A stretch of 64,000 bases of DNA from Sphingobium sp. 15-1 (GTDB lineage Bacteria; Pseudomonadota; Alphaproteobacteria; Sphingomonadales; Sphingomonadaceae). The notes under the pieces were generated by a model. It saw only the letters and a program-made list of their open reading frames with translations. It made no database searches and was not told where the DNA came from. Location: NCBI RefSeq assembly GCF_013375535.1, contig NZ_JABXJG010000001.1:2232001-2296000 (forward strand), given 5' to 3'. Positions 8,300 through 18,472 of this stretch are shown in pieces; within the stretch, counting starts at the first letter, position 1, and every line of letters starts with the position of its first letter. A program made the translations under genes and the position numbers.

Positions 8300-9364
8300 A
8301 TGACTGTCAACATGAAGAACTGGCAGGAATTGAAGAAGCCCAACAGCCTTGAGATCAAGGTGGCGGGCGACGGCAAGCGCAAGGCGACGTTCGTCGCTGA
8401 ACCTCTGGAGCGCGGCTTCGGTCTGACGCTTGGCAATGCGCTGCGCCGGGTTCTTCTGTCCTCGCTCCAGGGCGCGGCGGTCACCTCGATCAAGATCGAG
8501 AACGTCCTCCACGAATTCTCCTCGCTCGCCGGCGTGCGCGAAGATGTGACGGACATCGTCCTCAACATCAAGCAGGTCGCGCTGCGCATGGAAGGCGACG
8601 GTCCCCGCCGTCTCCAGCTTTCCGCCACCGGCCCCGCCGAGGTGCGTGCGGGCGACATCACCACCGTGGGCGACATCGAAGTGATGAACCCCGATCTGGT
8701 GATCTGTCATCTGGACCAGGGCGCGACGCTGAACATGGAACTGACCGCCGACGTCGGCAAGGGCTATGTCCCCGCCGTCGCCAACCGTCCCGCCGACGCC
8801 CCGATCGGCCTGATCCCGATCGACGCGCTCTACTCGCCGGTCCGTCAGGTCGCCTACAAGGTCGACAATACCCGCGTCGGCCAGGAACTGGACTATGACA
8901 AGCTGTCGCTGACCGTCGAGACCGACGGCACCGTCACGCCAGAAGACGCGGTGGCCTATGCCGCCCGCATCCTGCAGGACCAGCTCCAGCTCTTCGTCCA
9001 CTTCGAGGACGCGCTGCCCGTCGCCGCTCCGGCTGCCGGCGCCGCCGCCGGCGGTTCGGCCAGCGAAGGCGAAAGCGACGCGAACCAGATCAACCGCTAT
9101 CTGCTCAAGAAGGTGGACGAACTGGAACTGTCGGTCCGCAGCGCCAACTGCCTCAAGAACGACAACATCATCTATATCGGTGATCTGGTCCAGAAGACCG
9201 AGGCCGAGATGCTGCGCACCCCGAATTTCGGCCGCAAGTCGCTGAACGAAATCAAGGAAGTGCTGTCGTCCATGGGTCTGCGCCTGGGCATGGACATCCC
9301 CGGCTGGCCGCCGGAGAATATCGAGGAAATGGCCAAGAAGCTCGAACAGGAGCTGCTGGGCTGA
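8300..9364 (+). CDS. rpoA: DNA-directed RNA polymerase subunit alpha
   Basis: The alpha subunit dimerises to start RNA polymerase assembly, and its C-terminal domain binds UP elements and activators. The 354-residue product has the N-terminal domain (about 1-235, with [21 protein letters not shown]), a low-complexity Ala-Gly linker (about 238-258), and the C-terminal domain (about 265-335) with [13 protein letters not shown] and the helix-hairpin-helix region [21 protein letters not shown] precedes the ATG. It is third in the ribosomal operon. Confidence 0.98.
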   Translation: MTVNMKNWQELKKPNSLEIKVAGDGKRKATFVAEPLERGFGLTLGNALRRVLLSSLQGAAVTSIKIENVLHEFSSLAGVREDVTDIVLNIKQVALRMEGDGPRRLQLSATGPAEVRAGDITTVGDIEVMNPDLVICHLDQGATLNMELTADVGKGYVPAVANRPADAPIGLIPIDALYSPVRQVAYKVDNTRVGQELDYDKLSLTVETDGTVTPEDAVAYAARILQDQLQLFVHFEDALPVAAPAAGAAAGGSASEGESDANQINRYLLKKVDELELSVRSANCLKNDNIIYIGDLVQKTEAEMLRTPNFGRKSLNEIKEVLSSMGLRLGMDIPGWPPENIEEMAKKLEQELLG

Positions 9365-9508
9365 TCCCTTTCCACACCGTCCTTGGATTCACTCCAGGGA
9401 CGGTGTGAACTTCGCCTGTTTTTTCAGGCAGGGAAATGGGGGCGCCCTTAATTGCCGCCTGGTCTGGGGTACCTGAAACGGCCCCTTAACGAACGGAAGG
9501 AAAGACAT

Positions 9509-9934
9509 ATGCGTCACAAGGTTGGTCATCGTAAGCTGCAGCGCAGCGCCGGGCATCGTAACTCGCTGCTCCGCAACCTCGCGGCTTCGCTCATCAAGCA
9601 TGAGCAGATCCTCACCACCACGCCCAAGGCGAAGGAACTGCGTCCCTACGTCGAAAAGCTGATCACCCTCGCCAAGAAGGGTGGCCTGTCGAACCGTCGT
9701 CTGGCCCATGCCCGTCTGCAGGACGACACGCAGCTCACCAAGCTGTTCGACGTCCTGGCCGAGCGCTACAAGGATCGCAACGGCGGCTACACCCGCGTGA
9801 TCAAGGCCGGCATCCGCGCTTCGGACGCGGCGCCGATCGCGATCATCGAGCTGGTCGACCGCGACGTCGATGCCAAGGGTCAGGATTCGGGCCCGGCCCA
9901 GAACGCCGAAGCCGACGAGCTGGAAGCGGCCTGA
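9509..9934 (+). CDS. rplQ: 50S ribosomal protein L17
   Basis: L17 is a structural protein near the peptide exit tunnel. The 141-residue product starts [17 protein letters not shown], the universal L17 start, continues [15 protein letters not shown] and [11 protein letters not shown], and has a short acidic C-terminal extension common in this lineage. GGAAGGAAAG precedes the ATG; an earlier in-frame start at 9452 is rejected because L17 always begins at MRHK. It is last in the operon and is followed by a strong terminator. Confidence 0.98.
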   Translation: MRHKVGHRKLQRSAGHRNSLLRNLAASLIKHEQILTTTPKAKELRPYVEKLITLAKKGGLSNRRLAHARLQDDTQLTKLFDVLAERYKDRNGGYTRVIKAGIRASDAAPIAIIELVDRDVDAKGQDSGPAQNAEADELEAA

Positions 9935-9969
9935 TCCGCTGACGGCTTGCGCAAGCAAGCAGATGAAGA

Positions 9970-10010
9970 GGGCCGCGGCTTCCGGAAGGAGGCGCGGCCC
10001 TTTTCTGTTC
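9970..10010 (+). terminator. Rho-independent terminator of the ribosomal operon
   Basis: GGGCCGCG pairs with CGCGGCCC, with further pairing inside the loop (CTTCCGGAAGG), followed by TTTTCTGTT. The 492-base gap from 9935 to 10426 otherwise holds a C-rich stretch at about 10120-10165 of a kind common between sphingomonad genes, and no convincing gene. Confidence 0.85.
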
Positions 10011-10426
10011 CAGACCGTGTCGGATGGGGCTGCACGCTGTTGGGGGATTTCGTGACGCTTGGGGACGTTGCCGGTCTCGTTTGGGGTGGAGGATGTCTGG
10101 GACGTTGCGCGATCCGGTGAGCCCCCACCCCCGGCCCCTCCCCTGAAGGGGAGATGAGATGGAACTGGTTCACTTGCATCCCAAGTTCGCCGCATTGATT
10201 TCGTCCTCTTGGGACTGGTCCGGTCTGGCTTCCTTCCCCACGCTCAGGAAAGAAACGCGGGGTTCCGGGTCCAGTCCGAGATGACATTGGTGTCAGAACT
10301 TCGATTCCGCTGCGCTGGCCCTGTCCGCCGGCTCATACGCGTGGATGCGCAAGAATGCCCTTTGTTTTCTGGCCTTTCCACGCCATGAGAAACCGGAAAA
10401 TGCGAATGGGATTGCGGGGGGATTGG

Positions 10427-12751
10427 ATGCGCGCCTTTGGCTATTTTGCTTTGGCGGCGCTGTTGCTGACCACCCTCCCCCTCCGCGCGGCACCGGTTGA
10501 GCATGACGGATCGACATCGGAACGCCAGTCCCCCGCCACGGAGGACGGCACAAGCCGAGGCGGGGCCCCATCTCCGATCAGCAATTCCCCGAAAATCGCT
10601 CTGGAGATGGATTCCCGGCTTCGCGGGAATGACAAGGATTTACGCGGCTATGACACGGGCGCGGCCAGCCCTGCGCGGGACTTGCTCTATCCCGCCGCCC
10701 GGCGGCTCGATCTGGTCGAGGATCATTTCGGAATCAAGGTCACCGATCCCTATCGCTGGCTGGAAAACGACCTGCGCGGAGATCCCACCGTCCGCGACTG
10801 GGTGGCGCAGGAAAACCGCCTAACCCGCCGCTTCATCGACGGCCTGCCGGGGCGCGACATCCTCAAGCGGCGTATGCAGGCGCTGCTCGCCCATGGCCGC
10901 TACACCATCCCGCGCAAGGCGGGTGGGCGTTATTTCTACGGCTATAACAAGGGCCTCCAGAACCAGACGCCGCTTTATGTGCGCGAAGGGCTGGCCGGGC
11001 GGCAGCGGCTGCTGATCGACCCCAACGACTGGGCCGAGGACGGGTCGGACGCGCTGGCGGAATGGGCGCCCTCCCCCGACGGTCGCTTCCTGCTCTATGC
11101 CGTGCAGGAGGCCGGGAGCGACTGGCGCACACTCAAGGTGCTGGACGTCGCGACGGCGAAGCCGCTGGAAGACGCGGTGCAGTGGGTCAAATTTTCCCAG
11201 CTTGCCTGGGATGGGCAGGGTCAGGGCTTTTTCTATTCCCGCTTCGCCGCGCCGCAGGATGGCGCGGGCCTGCAATCCGCCACTGTCGGGCAGCAGCTTC
11301 ATTATCACCGGCTCGGCACGCCGCAGGCGCAGGATCAACTGATCTACGCCACCCCCGACCAGCCCAGGCTGAGCCATACCGCGCAAGTGACGCAGGACGG
11401 CCGCTGGCTGGTGATCAGCAGCTTTCAGGGCACGGACCCGCGCCGGGAACTGCATGTCGCGGAACTGACCGGGGGCAAGGTGAAGGTCCGGCTGCTGGTC
11501 AAGGGGCTGACCAACGATTGGCGGCTGATCGGCAGCCGGGGGCCGACGCTCTATTTCATCACCGACCAATATGCCGCGCATCTGCGCGTCGTCAGCATCG
11601 ACGCCCGCTATCCCCGTCGCAGCGGTAGCCAGGTCGTGGCGGAGCGCATGGATACGCTGGCGGGCGGATCGCTGGTCGGGGACCGGCTGATCCTGGCCTA
11701 TCTGTCCGACGCGGAGACGGTGGCAGAGCTGGTCGACCTCAACGGGCGCAAGGTCAGCGACGTGCCGCTGCCGGGCATGGGCACGGCAGCCGGTTTCGGC
11801 GGGCGGGACGGCGATCCGGAAACCTTCTTCAGCTTTTCCGGCTTCACCACGCCGTCCAGCATCTATCGCTTCGACACGGCGACGCTGCGTTACGAGCTGT
11901 TCGCGCGGCCGGACCTGCCCTTCGACCCCGACGATTATGGCATAGAGCAGATCAGCTATCCGTCGAAGGACGGCACGATGATCCCGATGACGGTGATCCG
12001 CAAGAAGGCGCTGGCCCTGTCGAAAACGCCCGCCCCGACCATCCTCTACGGCTATGGCGGCTTCAACATCGCGCTGACACCCGGCTATTCCGCGACGCGC
12101 ATGGCCTGGCTGGAGCAGGGCGGCGTCTATGCCATCGCCAATCTGCGCGGCGGCGGGGAGTTCGGCAAGGCGTGGCACGATGCCGGGCGCCTGGCCAACA
12201 AGCAGAATGTGTTCGACGATTTCATCGCGGCGGGCGAATATCTGAAGGCCAATGGCTATACGACGAAGGACGGGCTGGCGATCGAGGGGCGGTCCAATGG
12301 CGGGCTACTGGTCGGAGCGGTGGTGAACCAGCGGCCCGACCTGTTCGCCGCCGCCCTGCCCGCCGTGGGGGTGATGGACATGCTGCGCTTCGACCGCTTC
12401 ACCGCCGGGCGTTACTGGATCGACGATTATGGGTCGCCTGAGCGGGAAGAGGATTTCCGGCTGCTCTATGCCTATTCGCCCTATCATAATATATTGAGCG
12501 GGAAGGATTATCCGGCGATCCTGGTGACGACGGGCGATACCGACGACCGGGTGGTTCCGGCGCACAGCTTCAAATATGCGGCGGCATTGCAGGCGGCGGA
12601 GCTGGGGGGCAAACCGCGCCTGATCCGTATCGATAGCAAGGCGGGCCATGGGTCGGGCAAGCCGGTTGACAAGCTGATCGACGAATATGCGGACAACTAT
12701 GCCTTCGCGGCGCACTTCACGGGGCTGCGGATCAAGGATGGGGCGAAATAG
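10427..12751 (+). CDS. Secreted prolyl oligopeptidase (peptidase S9A)
   Basis: A serine peptidase that cleaves short peptides after proline. From the ATG at 10427 the 774-residue product has a signal peptide ([23 protein letters not shown]), a disordered segment to about residue 85, the N-terminal seven-bladed propeller (about 88-490, starting [19 protein letters not shown]), and the alpha/beta-hydrolase domain. The triad is visible as Ser623 in GRSNGGLL, Asp in GDTDDRVVP and His in KAGHGSGKP. An ATG at 10400 is also possible. Oddly, residues 61-69 (MDSRLRGND) are encoded by a palindromic repeat (10611-10630) that seems to have been inserted in frame between signal peptide and enzyme. Confidence 0.92.
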   Translation: MRAFGYFALAALLLTTLPLRAAPVEHDGSTSERQSPATEDGTSRGGAPSPISNSPKIALEMDSRLRGNDKDLRGYDTGAASPARDLLYPAARRLDLVEDHFGIKVTDPYRWLENDLRGDPTVRDWVAQENRLTRRFIDGLPGRDILKRRMQALLAHGRYTIPRKAGGRYFYGYNKGLQNQTPLYVREGLAGRQRLLIDPNDWAEDGSDALAEWAPSPDGRFLLYAVQEAGSDWRTLKVLDVATAKPLEDAVQWVKFSQLAWDGQGQGFFYSRFAAPQDGAGLQSATVGQQLHYHRLGTPQAQDQLIYATPDQPRLSHTAQVTQDGRWLVISSFQGTDPRRELHVAELTGGKVKVRLLVKGLTNDWRLIGSRGPTLYFITDQYAAHLRVVSIDARYPRRSGSQVVAERMDTLAGGSLVGDRLILAYLSDAETVAELVDLNGRKVSDVPLPGMGTAAGFGGRDGDPETFFSFSGFTTPSSIYRFDTATLRYELFARPDLPFDPDDYGIEQISYPSKDGTMIPMTVIRKKALALSKTPAPTILYGYGGFNIALTPGYSATRMAWLEQGGVYAIANLRGGGEFGKAWHDAGRLANKQNVFDDFIAAGEYLKANGYTTKDGLAIEGRSNGGLLVGAVVNQRPDLFAAALPAVGVMDMLRFDRFTAGRYWIDDYGSPEREEDFRLLYAYSPYHNILSGKDYPAILVTTGDTDDRVVPAHSFKYAAALQAAELGGKPRLIRIDSKAGHGSGKPVDKLIDEYADNYAFAAHFTGLRIKDGAK
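10611..10630. repeat. Short palindromic repeat inside the prolyl oligopeptidase gene
   Basis: ATTCCCGGCTTCGCGGGAAT is an inverted repeat with a TTCG-centred loop. A relative, GTTCCCGCCTTCGCGGGAAC, occurs in non-coding DNA at 24656-24675. Here it is read in frame and sits in a linker that would tolerate extra residues. Confidence 0.75.
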
Positions 12752-12811
12752 GGTTGGGGCGAGTGGGTGGGCGGGACCGATGGCGGACATTGATATTTGG
12801 TCTGGATAAAA

Positions 12812-12898
12812 CGTGCTCCTGCGCAGGCAGGAGCCTAGTCCCACCCTCAGTTCATCACCGCGACTAAGGGACTGGGCTCCTGCCTGCGCAGGAGCACG
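12812..12898. repeat. 87-bp palindromic intergenic repeat, copy C
   Basis: The left arm from CGTGCTCCTGCGCAGG and the right arm ending GCGCAGGAGCACG are almost perfect reverse complements; the left arm has one mismatch (CCTAGT for CCCAGT). The loop contains ACCCTCAGTTCATC, related to the loop of copy E. It lies between the prolyl oligopeptidase gene and a secreted protein gene. Confidence 0.9.
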
Positions 12899-13017
12899 CA
12901 CCGCTTCGTGGCTGCGACTGGCCAAACCCGCCATGCGCCGAGTTGAAGGCGTCGTTCAGCCCTCCGACAGCCGGACGGGCCTAGCCATCGGGCCGAACTG
13001 GATGAGGGATGCGGGTC

Positions 13018-13566
13018 ATGAACAAGGCAAGGTGGATGACGGGATCGCTGATGGCGGTGGCGCTGCTGGCGAGCGGCGCGGCGTCGGCGCAGATGCAGCC
13101 CTCGCAGAGCTATCCGCAGGACCAGGGCGACCTGTCGGACGAAGCGCAGCCACCCGCCGACGAAGCCCCCGCGCCCGAGGACCGGGCCAATCCGCCCCGC
13201 GCCGACGATGATTTTTCGGATGTGGTCGGTGCCGATCAGGAGCGCGCAGCCCCAGCGCCCGGCAGCGAGCGCTATGGCCGGCAGGATGATCTGGCCAACG
13301 CCGCTCCGGCCGACCGGGAGAATGAGGAGGCGATCACCCATTGCGCCCTCGCCGCCCGCGAGGAAGCCGAACGCGACGGCGGCTATGCCGAGGTGCGCCA
13401 GGTGCAGGAGCCGCGCGAAACCCGCAGCGGCTATGATGTGGAGGGCGATGTCGAGGTCCGCTCCGGCTGGCGGGCGCAGGACGGCACGTCGCGGCACTTC
13501 ACCTGCTCGGTGCAGAACGGCCGGGTCGCGGACGTCTATTTCCGGCGGGACCGCGCCGGGCGCTGA
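13018..13566 (+). CDS. Secreted hypothetical protein
   Basis: A 182-residue protein with a clear signal peptide ending ALLASGAASAQ (about residues 15-25). The next 80 residues are acidic and rich in Pro, Ala, Asp and Glu, with no fold apparent. The last 75 residues form a small domain with one Cys in THCALAAREEAER and another in RHFTCSVQNGRVADVYFRR; they could form a disulphide in the periplasm. I do not recognise the family. The ATG at 13018 is chosen because GAGGG at 13003-13007 is suitably spaced from it, whereas it abuts the ATG at 13009. No operon partner is evident; the MFS gene follows after 49 bases in the same direction. Confidence 0.7.
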   Translation: MNKARWMTGSLMAVALLASGAASAQMQPSQSYPQDQGDLSDEAQPPADEAPAPEDRANPPRADDDFSDVVGADQERAAPAPGSERYGRQDDLANAAPADRENEEAITHCALAAREEAERDGGYAEVRQVQEPRETRSGYDVEGDVEVRSGWRAQDGTSRHFTCSVQNGRVADVYFRRDRAGR

Positions 13567-13615
13567 CCGGCCCCGAAGGCTTGGCAGCACGGAGCGGAAT
13601 CTCTAGGCGGAGAGC

Positions 13616-14869
13616 ATGTCCGCCCGCCTGCCCCATCGCCGCGCTGCCGCGATCGCTTTCATCCTGGTGACGGCGCTGCTCGACGTCATGTCGATGGGGA
13701 TCATCATTCCCGTCCTGCCGCAACTGATCGAGAATCTCTCCGGGTCCAATGCGGCGGCGGGGATGTGGAACGGGCTGTTCGTAGCGCTCTGGGCCGGGAT
13801 GCAGTTCCTCTGTTCGCCGGTCATCGGGTCGCTTTCCGACCGGTTCGGGCGGCGGCCGGTGATCCTGGTCTCGGTGGCCGGGCTCGCGCTCGATTTCCTG
13901 CTGATGGCGCTGGCGCCCAATCTCTGGTGGCTGGCGGTGGGGCGGATGCTGGCGGGGGTGACATCCTCCAGCTTCACATCGACCTTCGCCTATATGGCCG
14001 ACATCACCCCGCCGGAAGGCCGGGCGCGGGGCTATGGGCTGATCGGGGCGGCGTTCAGCGGGGGCTTCGTCGCCGGGCCGCTGCTGGGCGGGGTGCTGGG
14101 GGAGATTTCGCTGCGGGCGCCCTTCTGGGCGGCGGCGGGCCTTTCGGGGCTGGCCTTTTTCTACGGGCTGTTCGTGTTGCCGGAATCGCTGGCCGCCGAC
14201 AAGCGGATGGATTTTTCGTGGAGGCGGGCCAATCCGTTCGGCGCCTTGCGGCTGCTGCGGTCGCATCCGGAGCTGTCGAGCCTGGCGGTGGTCAATTTCC
14301 TGCTTTATTTCGCGCATCACCTCTTCTCCGCCGTGTTCGTGCTCTATGCCGGGGATCGCTATGGCTGGGGGGCGTGGCAGGTGGGGACGCTGCTCGCGCT
14401 GGTGGGCCTGATGGACATGGGCGTGCAGGGGATATTGGTCGGGCCGGTGGTGAAGCGGCTGGGCGACCGCACGACCATGGTGATCGGGCTTGGCTTCGGC
14501 GCGGTCGGGATATTGGCGATGGGGCTGGCGCCGACCGGCTGGCTGTTCGTCGCGGCAATGTTTCCCAATGCGCTCTGGGGCCTTGCCATGCCGACCATCC
14601 AGTCGCTGATGACGCAGCGCGTGTCGGAGTCCGAGCAGGGCCAATTGCAGGGCGCGAACAACAGCGTCGGGTCGATCGCGGGCATCGTGTCGCCGCTGTT
14701 CTTCGGCACGGTCTATTCCCTGTCCGTGGGCGCGAAGCCGCTGCTGCCCTTCATCGGCAGCGCCTTCCTGATCGCGGCGGGGGTGTTGGCGGGCGGGGCC
14801 GTGCTGGGATGGGCGGCGGGGCGGCGCGATGACGCGGCTTTGCTGGACAAGGGGGCGCAAGCGCACTAA
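13616..14869 (+). CDS. MFS transporter, TetA-like DHA1 family
   Basis: A 417-residue, 12-helix proton antiporter of the kind that includes tetracycline efflux pumps. Helix 1 carries LLDVMSMGIIIPVLPQL, the TetA-type start; motif A is GSLSDRFGRRPVIL after helix 2 (about residues 71-84), and motif C-like glycines occur in GLIGAAFSGGFVAGPLLGG (helix 5). GGCGGAGAG precedes the ATG. Sphingomonads have many such pumps and most are not proven drug exporters, so a resistance phenotype should not be assumed. No TetR regulator flanks it. Confidence 0.88.
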   Translation: MSARLPHRRAAAIAFILVTALLDVMSMGIIIPVLPQLIENLSGSNAAAGMWNGLFVALWAGMQFLCSPVIGSLSDRFGRRPVILVSVAGLALDFLLMALAPNLWWLAVGRMLAGVTSSSFTSTFAYMADITPPEGRARGYGLIGAAFSGGFVAGPLLGGVLGEISLRAPFWAAAGLSGLAFFYGLFVLPESLAADKRMDFSWRRANPFGALRLLRSHPELSSLAVVNFLLYFAHHLFSAVFVLYAGDRYGWGAWQVGTLLALVGLMDMGVQGILVGPVVKRLGDRTTMVIGLGFGAVGILAMGLAPTGWLFVAAMFPNALWGLAMPTIQSLMTQRVSESEQGQLQGANNSVGSIAGIVSPLFFGTVYSLSVGAKPLLPFIGSAFLIAAGVLAGGAVLGWAAGRRDDAALLDKGAQAH

Positions 14870-14911
14870 CCGGGCGCGAATCCCTTCCTCTGGACATATA
14901 AAGGCGATTCG

Positions 14912-16471
14912 ATGACGCTGCCCCTTCAGGATTCCATCCTTATCGTGGATTTCGGCAGCCAGGTGACGCAGCTCATCGCCCGCCGGGTGCGCGAGGCGGG
15001 CGTCTATTCCGAGATCGCTCCGTTCAACAGCGCCGCCGAAGCCTTTGAGCGGCTGAAGCCCAAGGGCATCATCCTGTCTGGCGGCCCCTCCTCGGTGATG
15101 TGGGAGGACAGCCCCCGCGCCCCGCAGCATTTCTTCGATGCGGGCATTCCGATCCTGGGCATCTGCTACGGCCAGCAGACGATGATGCAGCAGCTTGGCG
15201 GCCATGTCGAAGGCGGCGAGAGCGGTGAATTCGGCCGCGCCTTCATCGAGGTGAAGAAGGGCTGCGCGCTGTTCGACGGGCTTTGGACGGAGGGTGAGCG
15301 CCATCAGGTCTGGATGAGCCACGGCGACAAGGTGACGCGGCTTGCGCCCGGCTTCGAAGTGGTGGCGGTGAGCGAGGGCGCGCCCTTCGCGATCACGGCG
15401 AATGAGGAAAAGCGCTTCTACGCGACGCAATTCCACCCCGAGGTCGTGCATACGCCGGACGGCGCGAAGCTGCTCGCCAATTTCGTGCGCCATGTCTGCG
15501 GGCTGGCCGGCGACTGGACCATGGCGGAGTTCCGCGCCACCAAGATCGCGGACATCCGGGCGCAGGTGGGCGAAGGCCGGGTGATTTGCGGGCTGTCGGG
15601 CGGCGTCGACAGCGCCGTCGCCGCCGTGCTGATCCATGAGGCGATTGGCGACCAGTTAACCTGCGTGTTCGTCGACCATGGGCTGATGCGGCTGGGCGAG
15701 GCGGAGCAGGTGGTGAGCCTGTTCCGCGAGCATTATGGCATCAAGCTGGTCCATGTGAACGCCGAGGAACGCTTCCTGGGCGGGCTGGCGGGCCTCACCG
15801 ACCCCGAGAAGAAGCGCAAGTTCATCGGCGGCGAGTTCATCGCCGTGTTCGAGGAAGAAGCGAAGAAGATCGGCGGGGCGGACTTCCTGGCGCAAGGCAC
15901 GCTCTATCCCGACGTGATCGAGAGCGTCAGCTTTACCGGCGGGCCTTCGGTGACGATCAAGTCGCACCATAATGTCGGCGGCCTGCCCGAGCGCATGAAC
16001 ATGAAACTGGTCGAGCCGCTGCGCGAGCTGTTCAAGGACGAGGTGCGCGTGCTGGGCCGCGAATTGGGGCTGCCGGAGATTTTCGTGGGGCGGCATCCTT
16101 TCCCCGGACCGGGGCTGGCAATCCGCATTCCGGGCGAGGTCAGCAAGGAGCGCTGCGACATATTGCGCAAGGCGGATGCGGTCTATCTGGAGGAAATCCG
16201 CAACGCCGGGCTGTACGATGCGATCTGGCAGGCCTTCGCAGTGCTGCTGCCGGTGCGGACCGTGGGCGTGATGGGCGACCATCGCACCTATGACAGCGTC
16301 TGCGCACTGCGGGCAGTGACGTCGACCGACGGCATGACGGCGGACATCTATCCGTTCGACGCCGCCTTCCTGAGCCGCGTGGCGACGCGGATCATCAATG
16401 AGGTGAAGGGCATCAACCGGGTGGTGTACGACTACACCTCGAAGCCGCCGGGCACGATCGAGTGGGAGTGA
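14912..16471 (+). CDS. guaA: GMP synthase (glutamine-hydrolysing)
   Basis: GuaA converts XMP to GMP, using ammonia from glutamine and ATP. The 519-residue product has the class I glutaminase domain (about 8-195) with nucleophile Cys85 in GICYGQQ and the His/Glu pair in FHPEV, the ATP-pyrophosphatase domain with the P-loop [10 protein letters not shown] starting near residue 227, and the C-terminal dimerisation domain ending KPPGTIEWE. All key residues are present and length is normal. It is 42 bases downstream of the MFS gene; guaB is not in the window. Confidence 0.98.
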   Translation: MTLPLQDSILIVDFGSQVTQLIARRVREAGVYSEIAPFNSAAEAFERLKPKGIILSGGPSSVMWEDSPRAPQHFFDAGIPILGICYGQQTMMQQLGGHVEGGESGEFGRAFIEVKKGCALFDGLWTEGERHQVWMSHGDKVTRLAPGFEVVAVSEGAPFAITANEEKRFYATQFHPEVVHTPDGAKLLANFVRHVCGLAGDWTMAEFRATKIADIRAQVGEGRVICGLSGGVDSAVAAVLIHEAIGDQLTCVFVDHGLMRLGEAEQVVSLFREHYGIKLVHVNAEERFLGGLAGLTDPEKKRKFIGGEFIAVFEEEAKKIGGADFLAQGTLYPDVIESVSFTGGPSVTIKSHHNVGGLPERMNMKLVEPLRELFKDEVRVLGRELGLPEIFVGRHPFPGPGLAIRIPGEVSKERCDILRKADAVYLEEIRNAGLYDAIWQAFAVLLPVRTVGVMGDHRTYDSVCALRAVTSTDGMTADIYPFDAAFLSRVATRIINEVKGINRVVYDYTSKPPGTIEWE

Positions 16472-16575
16472 GGGAAGCCAAGCGGCGGCCATGGCGTGGT
16501 TTCGCCGTCGCTTAAAGGCCGTTCGCTTTCCTATTTCACCCCCATTGCCTTCACATCCTCCTAGCGGCCCGCTTT

Positions 16576-17316
16576 TCAGGTGTTCAGGCCGCCATCCACG
16601 GCAATGGTGGCGCCCGTTATCTGCCGGGCCGCCGGACTGGCGACGAAAGCCACAGCGGCGGCTATGTCTTCGGGCATGCCATAACGGCCCAGGGGCGTCA
16701 GCGCACGCAGCATGTCGCCATGGACAGCATCGGCAGGGTTCATTTCCGTATCGGTAAATCCGGGCTGGATCAGATTGGCCGTGATGTCGCGCGGCCCCAA
16801 TTCCCGAGCGAGCCCCCGCGTGAAGCCCACGAGCGCGGACTTTGTCATGGCATATACGGCCACTCCCGCAGCCTGGGTGCGTTCAGCGACGGACGAACCA
16901 ATGGTGACGATGCGCCCCCCTTCTCCCAGATGCCGCATGGCGGCTTGCGAGGTGAGCACCACAGCGCGGACATTGACGCTCAAAAGCGCGTCGATGTCCG
17001 CAAGGCTCATGTCGGCGGTCATATTGATGCGGGCGATGCCGGCGTTGTTGACCAGAATGTCGAGCCCCCCAAGCTTGGCGACCGCCTCGCCAACCAGGCG
17101 GTCCACCGCAACCGGATCGGCACTGTCGGCTTGAATGGCGATGCCGCGCCGCCCCTTGCCTTCGATGGCCTGGATAACTTCCGCAGCGCGGTCGGCGGAG
17201 CGTTCATAGGAAATGGCGACGTCCGCTCCATGATCCGCCAGCGTTAGCGCGATGCCAGCCCCGATACCGCGTGATCCGCCCGTCACCAGCGCGCGCTTGC
17301 CTGAAAGGGCCGTCAT
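16576..17316 (-). CDS. SDR-family oxidoreductase (FabG-like)
   Basis: A classical short-chain dehydrogenase/reductase of 246 residues. The Rossmann motif TGGSRGIG is near residues 12-19, NNAG near 90, the catalytic Ser in TIGSSVAE, and YAMTK supplies the Tyr-Lys pair; the C-terminus ends in GATIAVDGG, typical of FabG-like enzymes. AAGGAAG precedes the ATG at 17316. It is divergent from a TetR gene with a perfect 8-bp inverted repeat between them, so the TetR protein probably represses it in response to an unknown ligand. The substrate is not predictable. Confidence 0.88.
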   Translation of the reverse strand: MTALSGKRALVTGGSRGIGAGIALTLADHGADVAISYERSADRAAEVIQAIEGKGRRGIAIQADSADPVAVDRLVGEAVAKLGGLDILVNNAGIARINMTADMSLADIDALLSVNVRAVVLTSQAAMRHLGEGGRIVTIGSSVAERTQAAGVAVYAMTKSALVGFTRGLARELGPRDITANLIQPGFTDTEMNPADAVHGDMLRALTPLGRYGMPEDIAAAVAFVASPAARQITGATIAVDGGLNT

Positions 17317-17357
17317 AGATGTCTTCCTTTTTGTAACGATCACTGCATAATTGCTAT

Positions 17358-17384
17358 TTGGATTGCCCAATGCTGTCAATCCAA
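17358..17384. promoter_or_regulatory. Candidate TetR operator between divergent SDR and TetR genes
   Basis: TTGGATTG (17358-17365) and CAATCCAA (17377-17384) are perfect inverted repeats with an 11-base spacer, lying 14 bases before the TetR start codon and 41 bases before the SDR start. Confidence 0.6.
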
Positions 17385-17398
17385 TTACAGATCGATCG

Positions 17399-18055
17399 AT
17401 GCAGAAATCGCTCTCGGCTGGAAATGCTGGCGAAAAGGCCAAGTCAGCCGCTCGCGGGCGCCCCCGTGCATTCGACCGACAAGCCGCCTTGGCGCAGGCG
17501 ACCCGACTCTTCTGGCTGAAAGGCTATGAGGGGACATCCATCACCGACCTTACCGCGGTGATGGGCATAGGCGCGACCAGCCTCTATGCCGCGTTCGGCT
17601 CCAAAGACGCGCTCTATGTGGAAGCGCTGCATCATTATGGCGCCGAATATGACTCGCGGGTCTGGACCAATTTTTTTTCGGCCTGCACTGCTCGCGAGGC
17701 GGTCATGGCTCTGCTGTCGGACTCGGCCGCGGCATTGACCAGCCCGGCCGCCGATATGCCCAGCGGCTGCATGGTGACGCTTTCGTCGGTCGGCAGCGAA
17801 GATCATCCTGAACTCGCGAAACTCGTGCGATCGGGCCGTGCGGCAGCGTTGGATCGTATCGAGAGCCGGCTCCGCCAGGCGGTTGCGGAGAAGGAGCTTT
17901 CAGATTTGGTCGATCTTCACTCGCTCGGGCGTTTCATCCAGGCGGTTTTGAGCGGCATGTCGATCCTTGCCCGCGACGGCGCCAGCCCTGCGGAATTGCA
18001 GGCGATCGCAGAAGTCGCCATGCTGAAATGGGACGCGACCGCTGGCGATCCCTAG
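17399..18055 (+). CDS. TetR/AcrR-family transcriptional regulator
   Basis: A 218-residue one-component repressor. The N-terminal helix-turn-helix (about residues 20-68) reads AALAQATRLFWLKGYEGTSI then LTAVMGIGATSLYAAFGSKDALY, and the C-terminal helical region is TetR_C-like, with conserved PSGCMVTLSS as in the AcrR relatives that control SDR and reductase genes. The ATG at 17399 has no clear Shine-Dalgarno sequence; the longer in-frame opening would start inside the operator and is rejected. It probably controls itself and the divergent SDR. Confidence 0.88.
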   Translation: MQKSLSAGNAGEKAKSAARGRPRAFDRQAALAQATRLFWLKGYEGTSITDLTAVMGIGATSLYAAFGSKDALYVEALHHYGAEYDSRVWTNFFSACTAREAVMALLSDSAAALTSPAADMPSGCMVTLSSVGSEDHPELAKLVRSGRAAALDRIESRLRQAVAEKELSDLVDLHSLGRFIQAVLSGMSILARDGASPAELQAIAEVAMLKWDATAGDP

Positions 18056-18106
18056 CCGCTGGATCGTGTCCGCAAAGCGGAAGCGGGCGAGTCTCCGGCG
18101 ATTTCC

Positions 18107-18367
18107 TTAGATCTCATATTCCGGCCGCCATTGCGGGCTGAGATAAGCGGGTTCGGGAAGGTCCGGCTGGCGTTGCCGCATTTCGTCGTACAGCCGCTTG
18201 ACCGTGGCGCTGCCGGTGCGGGTGAAGATGGCCGGCACCAGCCCATGGATCATGCAGGCGAGCCCGGCCCGCACCATCAGGAAACCGAAGCGCGTCGCCA
18301 CATGGAAATGCTGGCCGTAGCTTTCGTTCACATCTCTGGGATGTTGCAGGAACAGGCGGTCGATCAT
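18107..18367 (-). CDS. DUF6356 family protein
   Basis: An 86-residue protein I recognise as the DUF6356 type found in sphingomonads. It has an N-terminal HPRDVNESYGQHFHVATRFG segment, a hydrophobic stretch at about residues 28-48 (MVRAGLACMIHGLVPAIF), and a basic C-terminal RTGSATVKRLYDEMRQR. One membrane-associated helix is likely. Function is not known. It stands alone between the convergent TetR gene and the divergent aminotransferase gene. Confidence 0.75.
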   Translation of the reverse strand: MIDRLFLQHPRDVNESYGQHFHVATRFGFLMVRAGLACMIHGLVPAIFTRTGSATVKRLYDEMRQRQPDLPEPAYLSPQWRPEYEI

Positions 18368-18472
18368 CTCTGCTCGCTCAATGATGGTGGGAAAGACGCC
18401 ATGCTAATGCATCCGGAGGCGCAAGCAGAGGGCCGATCGCGTGCAACTTGACCCCTTGCCCCAAAACCCGGC

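Noticed and set aside
10120..10165. C-rich sequence with CCTCCCCTGAAGGGGAG as a regulatory site
   Set aside because: It resembles a generic spacer sequence common between sphingomonad genes; no specific function can be argued.
13616..14869. Calling the MFS gene a tetracycline resistance gene
   Set aside because: Motifs fit the TetA-like DHA1 group, but chromosomal members in this lineage have many substrates; no resistance-specific evidence or linked regulator is present.
13499..15637. 712-codon minus-strand ORF opposite the MFS and guaA genes
   Set aside because: It spans two recognised genes on the other strand and shows no protein family.
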